Positions 8,001-15,720 of a DNA stretch of 64,000 nucleotides are shown one piece after another. The position numbers and the translations under genes are program-made. The stretch is from a virus: positions 1 to 64,000 of IMG/VR virus record IMGVR_UViG_3300042556_001330. The stretch is one strand, 5' to 3'. Positions within the stretch are counted from its first letter, which is position 1. Every line of letters begins with the position of its first letter. Under the pieces are notes generated by a model, which was given only the letters and a program-made list of their open reading frames with translations, did not search any database and was not told the origin of the DNA.

Positions 8001-9258
8001 TATAGAAAATCTTCCAGATGTGAAGTATGTAAAAACCGATTTCATTAAAGAAGGTTTATTAATGGAAGGTGGTGCATATGGACATATGTCACATCCATTT
8101 GATGATATGGATTTAACTTTTGGTGATTTAAAAAATATAATTACAAAAGCACTTAATGGTGATTTGGGTATAGTTAGAGAAAAAACAGACGGACAAGCTT
8201 TGGCAATTAGTTGGAAAAATGGTAGATTAATTGCAGCAAGAAACAAAGGACATTTACAAAACGCAGGTGCAAATGCATTGGGTATAGAAGGTGTTGCATC
8301 TAAATTTGCCGGAAGAGGTGGATTAACCGATGCATACAATTACGCAATGAAAGATTTATCCGCAGCTATATCATCCTTATCAGAAAAACAAAGAGAAAAG
8401 ATTTTTGGTGAAGGTAAAAACTTTATGAATATTGAAGTAATTTGGCCAACATCGGTAAATGTAATTCCTTACGGACAAGCTTTATTGGTTTTCCATAATT
8501 GTATTCAGTATAACGAAAGTGGTGTTGCAGTAGGACAAGTAGATGGTGCAGAAAATATATTAGCCGGAATGATTAAACAAGTAAATGCAGACGTTCAATC
8601 AAAGTATACAATACAAGGCCCACCGATTACATCAATTCCAAAATCAGAAGATTTAAGTTCTAAACAAAGTAAATATCTTTCTAAGTTAAATAAATTACAA
8701 AATGAATTTGGATTGAAAGATTCTGATAATGTTGCAGACTATCATCAAAGCTGGTGGGATTGGTGGATTACATCAAATAGTCCAGTAAAAGTTGACAAAC
8801 TTACAAAAGAGGCATTAATTAGGAGATGGGCATTTGGAGATAAATCATTTAGATTAAATACAATCTCAAACCCAGAGTTACAAAAGTGGACAATTACACA
8901 AGATAAAGTAAATGTTATAAAACAACAAAAAGATAATATTAAACCATTCGAAGAATTATTTTTAGGAGTAGGTGCAGATGTTTTAGAATTTGTCAGTTCG
9001 GTATTAACAGTTCATCCTGACAAAGCGATTAGGTCAATGAAAGAAAAACTAAAGTCTGTTGCATCACAAGTTAGAAGTGGTGGAGACCCATCAAAAGTTC
9101 AAAAATTAAAACAAGAATTAAGTAGATTAAATGCTTTGGGTGGTATTGATAAAATAGTTGCAACCGAAGGATTGGTGTTCTTTTATAATGGAAAAACGTA
9201 TAAACTTACGGGTTCTTTTGCACCCCTAAACCAAATATTGGGTATTTTTTACGAATAA
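5026..9258 (+). CDS. Giant multidomain protein: nucleotidyltransferase + metallopeptidase + ligase-like nucleotidyltransferase
   Basis: The 1410-residue protein has at least three enzyme-like regions. (1) Residues about 14-185: a cytidylyltransferase/NMNAT-like domain with AGRFQPFHRGH (HxGH at 26-29) and ISGTDVR at about 146-152, equivalent to the family's ISSTxxR. (2) A Pro/Glu/Lys-rich linker (about 270-410), then an Ala/Gly-rich hydrophobic stretch around 545-630 that could insert in a membrane. (3) Residues about 695-800: a zinc-metallopeptidase signature LAHEMVHRKQ with HEMVH at 758-762. (4) Residues about 1020-1410: EKTDGQALAISWKNGRL, with K1053-T-D-G fitting motif I of ATP-dependent ligases and capping enzymes, and AARNKG downstream. 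The N-terminus contains PIIEGE, a possible gp21-type cleavage site, so packaging in the head is conceivable. Domain identities come from motifs only. Confidence 0.8.
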   Translation: MNLNEVNKPIIEGEVVVYAGRFQPFHRGHYDAYQRLVSEFGSANVYIATSNDTSSDKSPFSFNEKKEIATKMFGVPSTKFVRVNNPYRPVEILKKYDGQTIAYIAAVGEKDATRLQGKYFKPYRGKAGYGYDEIGYTYPIPAEKDPISGTDVRNGLGSGDKEKAKKFFLKAYPKFDKDIFKMITTKLSEGFPGGIGVGLNLPGGYINGAPTGSVTELVSGYELNPYDPIAELLNQVVTEELFQEFTKQYFTEESDAKKMGLTHLGGGYYGKDKGQPATHKSDGDNIRALTPAEAAAEKQKHMAKGPSDAPANEPKPSQPGQPVNKDTTVQGKTDTEKEKGSENKPGEEKQEAPPEQKLSGDELKSSAEMSPEDKKVAQTKEALDKARKEMSAEDNGIIDSHNNPQSPERKGMVDNMVDGVKKFGKGLKNWFIHKKEMVGGTMDGIVSIATTGKIGSVKDKEGKRRHWSEFTEVGRGGKHQMEYVETDELDSHGKPTGKKVGEHRPKVSQYALDEEKQLFEASWKESKKQKKDMTHFAKDMGLILGSMALGGAGVGAIKAAVAGAGASGVGTAAAAGGAGAFTHGAAGFGVHLAKDIAKHASLEAMGLGASQAAGVGAGLSTATLGLLEILKEENEPNNNSKFTSKFIGKVIEKMKTYKLSDEQLLKSIESYKKNKPKNDAADLLKEDISESKQNSINHFVEYATKKLKLKEQPKITLVSGREYSEAKTSLGGYNPISKEIFVAIEGRLTADILRTLAHEMVHRKQDELGLVKDEVKDGATGSPIENQAHAVAGILMRNYGKINKQIYNENVNVDVDKGDEVLMGKFKNKKVTVKDIGKDSHGMPTINGKQATTFRTIDEMGNKDVHFINIIKLYRNATFRKRINAYLFGRANMPSNPNMVARALRNMGYDEITQMEKELNIQPDLNEVSNVQISNTADIPDGSFIQKGKKRKLNTDKSEDWYKNGGYTQTEFPKADAIFGDEDAEERIVTYSIENLPDVKYVKTDFIKEGLLMEGGAYGHMSHPFDDMDLTFGDLKNIITKALNGDLGIVREKTDGQALAISWKNGRLIAARNKGHLQNAGANALGIEGVASKFAGRGGLTDAYNYAMKDLSAAISSLSEKQREKIFGEGKNFMNIEVIWPTSVNVIPYGQALLVFHNCIQYNESGVAVGQVDGAENILAGMIKQVNADVQSKYTIQGPPITSIPKSEDLSSKQSKYLSKLNKLQNEFGLKDSDNVADYHQSWWDWWITSNSPVKVDKLTKEALIRRWAFGDKSFRLNTISNPELQKWTITQDKVNVIKQQKDNIKPFEELFLGVGADVLEFVSSVLTVHPDKAIRSMKEKLKSVASQVRSGGDPSKVQKLKQELSRLNALGGIDKIVATEGLVFFYNGKTYKLTGSFAPLNQILGIFYE

Positions 9259-9262
9259 TTTT

Positions 9263-9274
9263 GATATATATAAT
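9263..9274 (+). promoter_or_regulatory. AT-rich promoter-like element (ATATATATAATA class)
   Basis: The intergenic gap of 46 bases contains GATATATATAATATAAAG, about 30 bases before the next ATG. It differs from the main ATATTTATA element but shares ATATATATAATA with the gap at 59182-59199. Confidence 0.3.
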
Positions 9275-9304
9275 ATAAAGAAACAGTTATAAAAGTATAG
9301 AAAT

Positions 9305-9973
9305 ATGGCAAAAAGAAAAAGTTTTGATGAGAAATCAAAAGGGATGCACAAATCTCGTAAACTCATCATTGACACGGTTTTTGGTAGAGTAGACAACACA
9401 CAAAGAGTACATGGGTATGAGGGTGAGGTTGAAGAAAAGAGAGAGGTTGGTGAAAGATGGACTGACAAAGAAGGAAAAGAGTGGGAGCAGAAAGACGGAT
9501 TTAAAGTTGCAGTCACTCAAATGGATGATGTAAGACAATTTTTACAAAAATTGAGTACATGTTCAAATGAAGATTGTAAAACGGAATCATATAGTAATGC
9601 AGACAAAAAACTAATTCGCAAAACAGGAATGTGTATTGTTTGTCTTGCTAAATTTGAACAAGGTTTAAAGGAAGATGGGACATATCCTTTCTATGAAGAT
9701 TATAAGATAACAAGAAACAAACTTGCTTATGTTAGAGAATTAAAGGATAGATATGAAGAAGCTTTAGGTGGTATTAGAAAACAAATGGAAATTATCACCG
9801 AAGATGGCAGAACTGAAACTTGGACATGGGATGTAGATATTGAAAAAGTAAAAACAGATTTGAAAAAAGACATTGATGGAGCATATGAAGCCATTGAATT
9901 GTTAATAGAAAGAAAAAGATTATTAGAAGAAAAATTGGTTGAGTTAAATCATCCAGAATTAATTAAAAAATAA
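9305..9973 (+). CDS. Conserved hypothetical protein with CxxC-type cysteine motifs
   Basis: The 222-residue protein has an N-terminal basic and charged region and a central pair of cysteine motifs, CSNEDC (about 86-91) and CIVC (about 110-113), spaced as for a zinc ribbon. The C-terminal half is predicted helical and probably coiled coil (ERKRLLEEKLVEL). It lies two kilobases upstream of the large terminase, where a T4-like genome could carry a small terminase or packaging factor, but I see no sequence support for calling it gp16. Function is unknown; a nucleic-acid-binding structural or packaging accessory is possible. Confidence 0.7.
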   Translation: MAKRKSFDEKSKGMHKSRKLIIDTVFGRVDNTQRVHGYEGEVEEKREVGERWTDKEGKEWEQKDGFKVAVTQMDDVRQFLQKLSTCSNEDCKTESYSNADKKLIRKTGMCIVCLAKFEQGLKEDGTYPFYEDYKITRNKLAYVRELKDRYEEALGGIRKQMEIITEDGRTETWTWDVDIEKVKTDLKKDIDGAYEAIELLIERKRLLEEKLVELNHPELIKK

Positions 9974-9979
9974 AAACAT

Positions 9980-10360
9980 ATGAAATATATAAAAAATATA
10001 ATATTAGTTCTGCTTATTATTTTAGTTGGGTACAATATCTTTACTAATAATAGTATTCGCACTGATGTTGAAACATATAATAGAAAGATTGATTCTTTAC
10101 AACACGAAATAGATTCAGTTGAAAATGTAAACGTAGTACTTGATGGTCATATTGACAAAGTGGATAATGAACTAACTCAAGTAGAAACAAGAGTAATAAC
10201 AATAAATAAAAACATAACCGAAATTAAAAATCAAACAAATGAAAAAGTTAATGCTGTTAATGATTATAATGCTTACGACCTTATCTGGTTTTTCACAAAC
10301 AGATACGAAAACAGACTCGATAGTACCATTAAAAGTACCGATAGCAAAGTTAGTCATTAA
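9980..10360 (+). CDS. Small membrane-anchored coiled-coil protein (spanin-like candidate)
   Basis: The 126-residue protein starts MKYIKNIILVLLIILVGYN, a clear N-terminal transmembrane segment with positive residues first, so N-in/C-out topology is expected. A coiled-coil region with repeated hydrophobic heptads (DSLQHEIDSVENV, DKVDNELTQVETRV) would lie in the periplasm. The last 122 bases overlap the start of the next gene in another frame. A membrane anchor plus periplasmic coiled coil with an embedded second secreted gene resembles the Rz/Rz1 spanin architecture, but sequence homology is not evident. Phage lysis or envelope function is an inference. Confidence 0.6.
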   Translation: MKYIKNIILVLLIILVGYNIFTNNSIRTDVETYNRKIDSLQHEIDSVENVNVVLDGHIDKVDNELTQVETRVITINKNITEIKNQTNEKVNAVNDYNAYDLIWFFTNRYENRLDSTIKSTDSKVSH

Positions 10361-10649
10361 GGATATCCTTAGTGGTGATGGAGCTAAAGTAGAGTTGAAA
10401 GAAGCATATAAAATGTTAGATGAAAAGAATCTACAAATTGGACTATACAAACAAAAGGATAGTTTGAAAGATGAAAAGATTGCTAACTTAAATGTTATTA
10501 TAGATAAAAAAGACCAACAATTTTCTTTAGAAAGAGAAAAATCAAATAGTCTATTAAAAGAACTTAAAGCTCAAAAATTTAAAACATTTATTTATAAAGC
10601 GGGTTCTGGTATTGGTTTAATAATGACCGTATTATTTTTAGTTAAGTAA
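10239..10649 (+). CDS. Secreted/membrane coiled-coil protein overlapping the upstream gene
   Basis: The 136-residue protein begins MKKLMLLMIIMLTTLSGFSQ, a good signal peptide with a likely signal peptidase I site after about residue 20. No Cys lies at the cleavage point, so it is not a lipoprotein. A charged helical region follows (KDSLKDEKIANLNVIIDKKD), and the C-terminus AGSGIGLIMTVLFLVK is a second hydrophobic segment. It starts 122 bases inside the preceding membrane-protein gene in a different frame, and its stop overlaps the next start (TAATG). Mature topology would be periplasmic with a C-terminal membrane anchor. This could be the partner of the preceding protein in a spanin-like pair; function is unproven. 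Confidence 0.6.
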   Translation: MKKLMLLMIIMLTTLSGFSQTDTKTDSIVPLKVPIAKLVIKDILSGDGAKVELKEAYKMLDEKNLQIGLYKQKDSLKDEKIANLNVIIDKKDQQFSLEREKSNSLLKELKAQKFKTFIYKAGSGIGLIMTVLFLVK

Positions 10650-11287
10650 TGAAAAAAATATTTGATATAAGACATATAGTAATTGCAATACTTTTAGTAT
10701 TAGTAGTTGTAGAATTTATTAATCCAAAAGGTATTATGCCAAATAGAACTATTGTCATGCATGATACGATTGGAATAGAAGTACCAGTTCATGATACTAT
10801 CCCAGAAGAAGTTGAAGTTGAAGTTGAAGTGCCAGTTATGGTTGAAAAACCAGTTCCATATGCGGTACACGATACTATTCAAACAATTGTAGATACTAAC
10901 CTTATTGTAAATCAATATTTGAATAGTAAGAACATATTTACAAACACATATAAGTTTGATAAAAAACAAGGTTCAATTACAATAACCGATACTATAAGTA
11001 ATAATAAAATAATCGGTAGAAAATATACAACTAAAATAACACCAATAATAGATACTATTAGAATACCAGAACCTTTCAAAAGAAAAGTTTTTGGTGGAGT
11101 TGAAGCATCATTTAATAAACCTGATGTTGTAAGTTCATTAGGAGTTGGATTTTTAATTAATAGTAAATCTAATAAAATATATCAATTAGGTTTGGGAGTT
11201 ACTAATCAAACAACCGATGGAACGAATGGTTCATTTACTCCATATATCAAAGGTGGTGTTTATTGGAAAATTAAATTAAAAAAATAA
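10649..11287 (+). CDS. Membrane-anchored envelope protein with C-terminal beta-strand region
   Basis: The 212-residue protein has an N-terminal transmembrane helix (RHIVIAILLVLVVVEF, about residues 8-23). A Val/Glu/Pro-rich stretch follows (PEEVEVEVEVPVMVEKPVP), with repeated HDTI motifs at about residues 32, 44 and 68. The C-terminal 80 residues alternate in beta-barrel style (GGVEASF, SLGVGFLI, QLGLGV, YIKGGVYWKI). The combination suggests a span from the inner membrane towards the outer membrane, as a unimolecular envelope protein might do. It forms an overlapping trio with the two upstream membrane genes and ends one base into the terminase ATG. Lysis or envelope disruption is an inference. 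Confidence 0.55.
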   Translation: MKKIFDIRHIVIAILLVLVVVEFINPKGIMPNRTIVMHDTIGIEVPVHDTIPEEVEVEVEVPVMVEKPVPYAVHDTIQTIVDTNLIVNQYLNSKNIFTNTYKFDKKQGSITITDTISNNKIIGRKYTTKITPIIDTIRIPEPFKRKVFGGVEASFNKPDVVSSLGVGFLINSKSNKIYQLGLGVTNQTTDGTNGSFTPYIKGGVYWKIKLKK

Positions 11288-12894
11288 TGGGAGTTCAAGG
11301 GCAACCTAAGAAAACCTTAAAAGAGATAATAGCTGAAGAATATCGTAAATGTGCATTAGACCCCATTTACTTTATGAAAAAGTATTGTATCATTCAGCAT
11401 CCGGTGAGAGGAAAAATACCCTTTCACCTTTATCCATTCCAGGAAGATTGTTTAACAGACTTTAAAGATAATCGTTTTAACATTATTCTTAAATCTCGTC
11501 AGTTAGGTTTATCAACTCTTTCTGCAGGATTTATTTTGTGGAAGATGATATTCAATCAGGACTTTAATGCATTGGTAATCGCAACGAAAGTAACTGTAGC
11601 TAAGAATCTGGTAGAGAAGGTAAGAGTTATGCACGATTTACTTCCTATTTGGTTGAGAGATGGTGGAACTGCAGCTGCAGAAGATAACAAACTTTCACTT
11701 AAATTAAAAAATGGTTCACAAGTAAAAGCAATCGCAAGTTCTCCAGACGCAGGTCGTTCTGAAGCCCTATCACTATTAGTTGTGGATGAGGCTGCATTCA
11801 TTAGAGATATTGATGAGATTTGGTTATCAGCACAATCAACCTTATCAACGGGTGGTTCTGCAATTGTATTATCTACTCCAAATGGTATCGGTAATTGGTT
11901 CCATAAAATGTGGGTAGATGGTGAGAGTGGACAAAATGGATTTAATAATATCAATTTACATTGGACTGTACACCCTGAAAGAAATCAAGCATGGAGAGAT
12001 GAACAAACTCGTATCTTAGGAGTTAAAGGTGCAGCACAAGAATGTGATTGTGACTTTGTTGGTTCCGGTGATACGGTATTTGAACCTGCATTATTGACAT
12101 GGTATAAAGATACATATGTGATGGAACCTGTACAAAAAAGAGGATTTGATAATAATCTTTGGGTATGGGAACATCCAAATTACAATAGAGCATATATGGT
12201 TTGTGCGGACGTTGCACGTGGCGACGGAGCTGACTATTCTACTGCACAAGTTATAGACATCGAAGATTCATCACAAGTTGCGGAATATAGAGGTAAAATT
12301 GATACAAAAGATTTTGGAAATTTTTTAACATCATTAGCAACCGAATATAATAATGCACTTTTGGTAGTGGAAAATTCAAATGTGGGTTGGGCCTGTATTC
12401 AACAAATTATTAATAGAGGATATCAAAACTTATTTTATATGAGTAATGATTTACAATATATTGATACCGAAAGACAAATGTCTAACAAATATTATAGAGA
12501 TGAAAGAAATATGGTTGCAGGATTTTCAACAACCAGTAAAACACGACCACTTATCATATCAGCTTTGGACACATATATGAATGATAAGGATATTTTAATT
12601 CGTTCAACGAGATTGATAGATGAAATGTTTACATTCATTTGGCATAATGGTAGAGCAGAAGCAATGAAAGGATATAATGATGACCTTATTATGGCGTTAG
12701 GTATTGGACTTTGGGTTCGTAATACTGCATTGAGATTGAAACAAGAGGGTATAGATTTGACAAAGAGTATGTTAAACTCGGCACAAATAAACAAATATGA
12801 AGGAATAATTACAACCAACCATTTAACTAAAAACCCATATGAAATGGATTTAGGTAGAGGTCAAACAGAAAACTTAACATGGTTACTTAAATAA
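11287..12894 (+). CDS. Terminase large subunit (gp17-like)
   Basis: The 535-residue protein is the DNA-packaging motor ATPase and headful nuclease. The N-terminal ATPase has a Walker A-type KSRQLGLST at 69-77 and Walker B LLVVDEAAF with D167/E168. The C-terminal RNase H-like nuclease begins with VCADVARGDGADYS, where D308 is the likely first metal ligand. T4 gp17 is about 610 residues, so this is a compact version. It would dock on the portal, encoded two genes downstream, and pump DNA into the prohead. The ATG overlaps the stop of the preceding membrane protein gene. No intein or frameshift is visible. Confidence 0.96.
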   Translation: MGVQGQPKKTLKEIIAEEYRKCALDPIYFMKKYCIIQHPVRGKIPFHLYPFQEDCLTDFKDNRFNIILKSRQLGLSTLSAGFILWKMIFNQDFNALVIATKVTVAKNLVEKVRVMHDLLPIWLRDGGTAAAEDNKLSLKLKNGSQVKAIASSPDAGRSEALSLLVVDEAAFIRDIDEIWLSAQSTLSTGGSAIVLSTPNGIGNWFHKMWVDGESGQNGFNNINLHWTVHPERNQAWRDEQTRILGVKGAAQECDCDFVGSGDTVFEPALLTWYKDTYVMEPVQKRGFDNNLWVWEHPNYNRAYMVCADVARGDGADYSTAQVIDIEDSSQVAEYRGKIDTKDFGNFLTSLATEYNNALLVVENSNVGWACIQQIINRGYQNLFYMSNDLQYIDTERQMSNKYYRDERNMVAGFSTTSKTRPLIISALDTYMNDKDILIRSTRLIDEMFTFIWHNGRAEAMKGYNDDLIMALGIGLWVRNTALRLKQEGIDLTKSMLNSAQINKYEGIITTNHLTKNPYEMDLGRGQTENLTWLLK

Positions 12895-12900
12895 TTTTTT

Positions 12901-12910
12901 TATATTTATA
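12901..12910 (+). promoter_or_regulatory. Late-promoter-like element TATATTTATA
   Basis: TATATTTATA lies directly after the terminase stop and 17 bases before the ATG at 12928, within a short AT-rich gap. Confidence 0.55.
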
Positions 12911-12927
12911 TGTTGAAACTCTTGTAG

Positions 12928-13875
12928 ATGAACGAAGATTTAAATAAATGGTTTAAAGAAAAATGGGTGAACATCGGAAAAAAAGTCGATGGAAAACACC
13001 CGCCATGTGGAACTTCGGGAGAAAAGAGTGGGTATGCAAAATGTGTTCCTGCTGCAAAAGCTGCTGGAATGAGTAAAAAAGAAAAAGAAAGTGCAACTCG
13101 TAGAAAAAGAGCTGCACAAAATGATGCAGGAAGAGGTGGAAAGGATAGTAGTGGACAAGGTAAAAAACCAATATATGTTTCAACAAAACCAAAAAATGAA
13201 ACTATGAACATAGAAGAAAAAATAAATTTATTTTTAGAAAAGAATTGCCCAACTGACCCTGGTAAATGGTCAGCATCTAAATCAGCAGCAAAATCTAAAT
13301 TTGATGTTTATCCATCGGCATATGCAAATGGATGGGCTGCAAAAAACTACAAAGAAAAAGGTGGTGGTTGGAAAACTTGTAATGAAGGTGAAACCAATGC
13401 ACTTTGTGAAGATTGTTGGGATGGATATAAAGCAGTTGGTGGCAAAATGAAAAATGGTAAGATGGTGCCAAATTGTGTTCCTGTAAATGAAGATATAGAT
13501 AGTGATGATGATGTAAATTATGGTTTAGTTGAACCAGAAGAATATGATGTTGAAGATGAGGATATGGAAGACTTCATTTCATTTATGAGAAATTACGCAA
13601 AAGACTTAAATGAAGCAGGTTGTCCATGTGTATTTGAAGCAGAATATCAAGGTAGAGAAGTTAAATTGGGAAAACCAATGGCCGGTGATGTTAAGAAATT
13701 TAAAGTATATGTAAAAAATCCAGCTGGTAATGTTGTTAAAGTAAACTTCGGTCAAAAGGGAGTAAAAATTAAAAAGAACAATCCTGATAGAAGAAGAAGT
13801 TTTAGAGCGAGACACAATTGTGATAATCCAGGACCAAGACATAAGGCAAGATATTGGAGTTGTAGAAAGTGGTAA
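12928..13875 (+). CDS. Conserved phage head-region protein with two Cys-rich basic domains
   Basis: The 315-residue protein has an N-terminal domain, KWVNIGKKVDGKHPPCG...KCVPAAKAAGMSKKEK, of a type seen in T4-like marine phages and annotated DUF5872 as I recall. A second cysteine-rich part follows (CEDCWDGYKAVGGKMKNGKM), then an acidic segment (about 190-220). The C-terminal domain is basic, with KIKKNNPDRRRSFRARHNC and a terminal ARYWSCRKW. An internal MNIEEKINLFLEKN at about 92-105 resembles the head-targeting leaders of neighbouring small proteins. Location between terminase and portal suggests a packaged or prohead-associated DNA-binding protein. Function is not established. Confidence 0.75.
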   Translation: MNEDLNKWFKEKWVNIGKKVDGKHPPCGTSGEKSGYAKCVPAAKAAGMSKKEKESATRRKRAAQNDAGRGGKDSSGQGKKPIYVSTKPKNETMNIEEKINLFLEKNCPTDPGKWSASKSAAKSKFDVYPSAYANGWAAKNYKEKGGGWKTCNEGETNALCEDCWDGYKAVGGKMKNGKMVPNCVPVNEDIDSDDDVNYGLVEPEEYDVEDEDMEDFISFMRNYAKDLNEAGCPCVFEAEYQGREVKLGKPMAGDVKKFKVYVKNPAGNVVKVNFGQKGVKIKKNNPDRRRSFRARHNCDNPGPRHKARYWSCRKW

Positions 13876-13900
13876 TATTTGGTAAATTCAAATATTTTCC

Positions 13901-13910
13901 ATATATTTAG
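13901..13910 (+). promoter_or_regulatory. Weak late-promoter-like element ATATATTTAG
   Basis: ATATATTTAG in the 55-base gap before the portal gene is a poor match to the ATATTTATA consensus. It is listed because it occupies the expected position, 20 bases before the ATG. Confidence 0.25.
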
Positions 13911-13930
13911 AAAAATAGAATTATATAAAA

Positions 13931-15673
13931 ATGGCAGATAAATCAATATTTAGTAGGTTACAAAAATTATTTTCAACTAACACCATAGTAAGAAAAACTG
14001 AAAATGGTGTAAAAGTTATCGATACGGATGAGTGGCAGAATATGACCACCAACCTTGTTGATAGATTTATGAAGTTGAAGGTAACAAACTATGGAACGGG
14101 CCAATTAGAATCATCAATGGCATATCAACAAGTTAGAATTGATTTGTTTAGAGATTATGATTCAATGGATATGGACCCGATACTATCATCAGCATTGGAT
14201 GTATATGCAGATGAATGTACTGCTAGAAATGAACAAGGAAATGTATTAAAAATACATCACGACGATGATAATGTTAAACAAATATTAGAAAATCTATTCT
14301 ATGATATTCTTAATGTTGAATTTAACTTATGGCCATGGACAAGAAACTTAGTAAAATATGGTGATTTCTTTTTACAATTAGAAATGGCAGAAAAAATTGG
14401 TATTGTAAATGTGATGCCGCTATCTACATATGAAGTTAGTAGAGTTGAAGGATTTGACCAACAAAATCCACAAAGAGTTAAATTTGTATACTCACCATAC
14501 CAAAATCCATTAGGAGCATACGGCCAAACTGCAAAGAAAGAATTTGAAAACTATGAAATGGCCCACTTCCGATTAAATTCAGATTCAAACTTTTTACCTT
14601 ACGGAAAATCTATGATTGAAGGTGCAAGAAGAGTTTGGAAACAATTGATGTTAATGGAAGATGCTATGTTGATTCATAGAGTAATGAGAGCTCCTGAAAA
14701 AAGAATATTTAAAATTGACGTAGGTAATATTCCACCAAATGAAGTGGATAACTACATGCAGAAAATTATCAACTCATCTAAAAAAGTTCCATTTGTTGAC
14801 GAAAGAACTGGTGAGTATAACTTAAAGTATAATGTACAAAATTTAATTGAAGATTACTATATGCCAGTACGTGGTAATGATAATGGTACTTCAATTGATA
14901 CTTTAAAAGGATTGGAATACAATATGATTGATGATATTAACTACCTAAAAGGTAAGTTGATGGCAGCATTGAAAATTCCAAAAGCATTTTTAGGTTATGA
15001 AGAAGAAACGAATGGTAAAGCAACTCTTGCATCAATGGATGTTAGATTTGCAAAAACAATTGAAAGAGTTCAAAGAGTTTTAATTTCAGAATTAACCAAA
15101 ATTGCAATTGTTCACTTATACGCACAAGGTATAGATGATGACAATTTGACTAACTTTACATTAGAATTAACTATTCCATCTAAAATCTATGAACAAGAAC
15201 AAGTTGAATTGTATACTTCAAAAGTAGCATTGATTCAACAAATGCAACAAACCAAAATGTTCTCAAAAGAGTGGATGTATGAGACTGTAATGAAAATGGC
15301 CAAGGATGAACAAGACGAATTAACACTTTCAGTATTAGAAGATACTAAACAGGCATTTAGATTAACTTCAATTGAAACACAAGGTGTAGACCCTGCAAAA
15401 GAAACTGGAACCGAAGGCCCTACCAATGTAGAAGAAGAATTAAATAGATTAAAAACTGAATTAGAGGAAGAAGGCAATGTAGGTAGACCAAAAGACCCAG
15501 TTAGATATGGTAAAGATGACCATCCAGAAGGGAGAGACCCGTTAGGTATTAAAACTCTAAAAGCAAAAGAAGGTTCGGTAAAATATAAACCAAGAAATAA
15601 TTATCAAGAAATATTTAAGGATATGAATGGTAATAAAAAAACTATTTTAACCGAAGATTTAACAAAAGAGTAA
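13931..15673 (+). CDS. Portal vertex protein (gp20-like)
   Basis: The 580-residue protein is the dodecameric portal through which DNA enters and leaves the head. Recognisable T4 gp20-type segments are RDYDSMDMDPILSSALDVYA near residues 76-95, GRAR-like SMIEGARRVWKQLMLMEDAM (about 224-243), and LKIPKAFLGYEEETNGKATL near residue 350. It is slightly longer than T4 gp20 (524 residues) because of a charged C-terminal tail rich in Glu/Lys. It lies downstream of the terminase and upstream of the protease, as expected for a T4-like head module. No membrane segments are seen. The start follows an A-rich leader without a Shine-Dalgarno sequence. Confidence 0.95.
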   Translation: MADKSIFSRLQKLFSTNTIVRKTENGVKVIDTDEWQNMTTNLVDRFMKLKVTNYGTGQLESSMAYQQVRIDLFRDYDSMDMDPILSSALDVYADECTARNEQGNVLKIHHDDDNVKQILENLFYDILNVEFNLWPWTRNLVKYGDFFLQLEMAEKIGIVNVMPLSTYEVSRVEGFDQQNPQRVKFVYSPYQNPLGAYGQTAKKEFENYEMAHFRLNSDSNFLPYGKSMIEGARRVWKQLMLMEDAMLIHRVMRAPEKRIFKIDVGNIPPNEVDNYMQKIINSSKKVPFVDERTGEYNLKYNVQNLIEDYYMPVRGNDNGTSIDTLKGLEYNMIDDINYLKGKLMAALKIPKAFLGYEEETNGKATLASMDVRFAKTIERVQRVLISELTKIAIVHLYAQGIDDDNLTNFTLELTIPSKIYEQEQVELYTSKVALIQQMQQTKMFSKEWMYETVMKMAKDEQDELTLSVLEDTKQAFRLTSIETQGVDPAKETGTEGPTNVEEELNRLKTELEEEGNVGRPKDPVRYGKDDHPEGRDPLGIKTLKAKEGSVKYKPRNNYQEIFKDMNGNKKTILTEDLTKE

Positions 15674-15689
15674 TAAACTAATATAAAAA

Positions 15690-15699
15690 CATATTTATA
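15690..15699 (+). promoter_or_regulatory. Late-promoter-like element CATATTTATA
   Basis: CATATTTATA lies in the 47-base gap after the portal gene, 21 bases before the ATG at 15721. Confidence 0.5.
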
Positions 15700-15720
15700 T
15701 CTGACAAATTAGACAAATTG

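Noticed and set aside
7860-8339. Long minus-strand open frame (159 codons) inside the 1410-residue gene
   Set aside because: It mirrors the + strand coding sequence, lacks a plausible start context or family features, and all supported genes are on the + strand.
9305-9973. Small terminase subunit (gp16) call for the Cys-motif protein
   Set aside because: Position is suggestive, but the CxxC motifs and helical C-terminus do not match what I know of gp16.
10239-10649. Rz1-type outer-membrane lipoprotein
   Set aside because: The signal peptide ends LSGFSQ without a Cys, so no lipobox; only the overlapping layout resembles Rz/Rz1.
12906-13211. Several overlapping minus-strand frames at the start of the 315-residue gene
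   Set aside because: They are antisense to a Lys-rich coding region and have Phe/Ser-rich low-complexity products.
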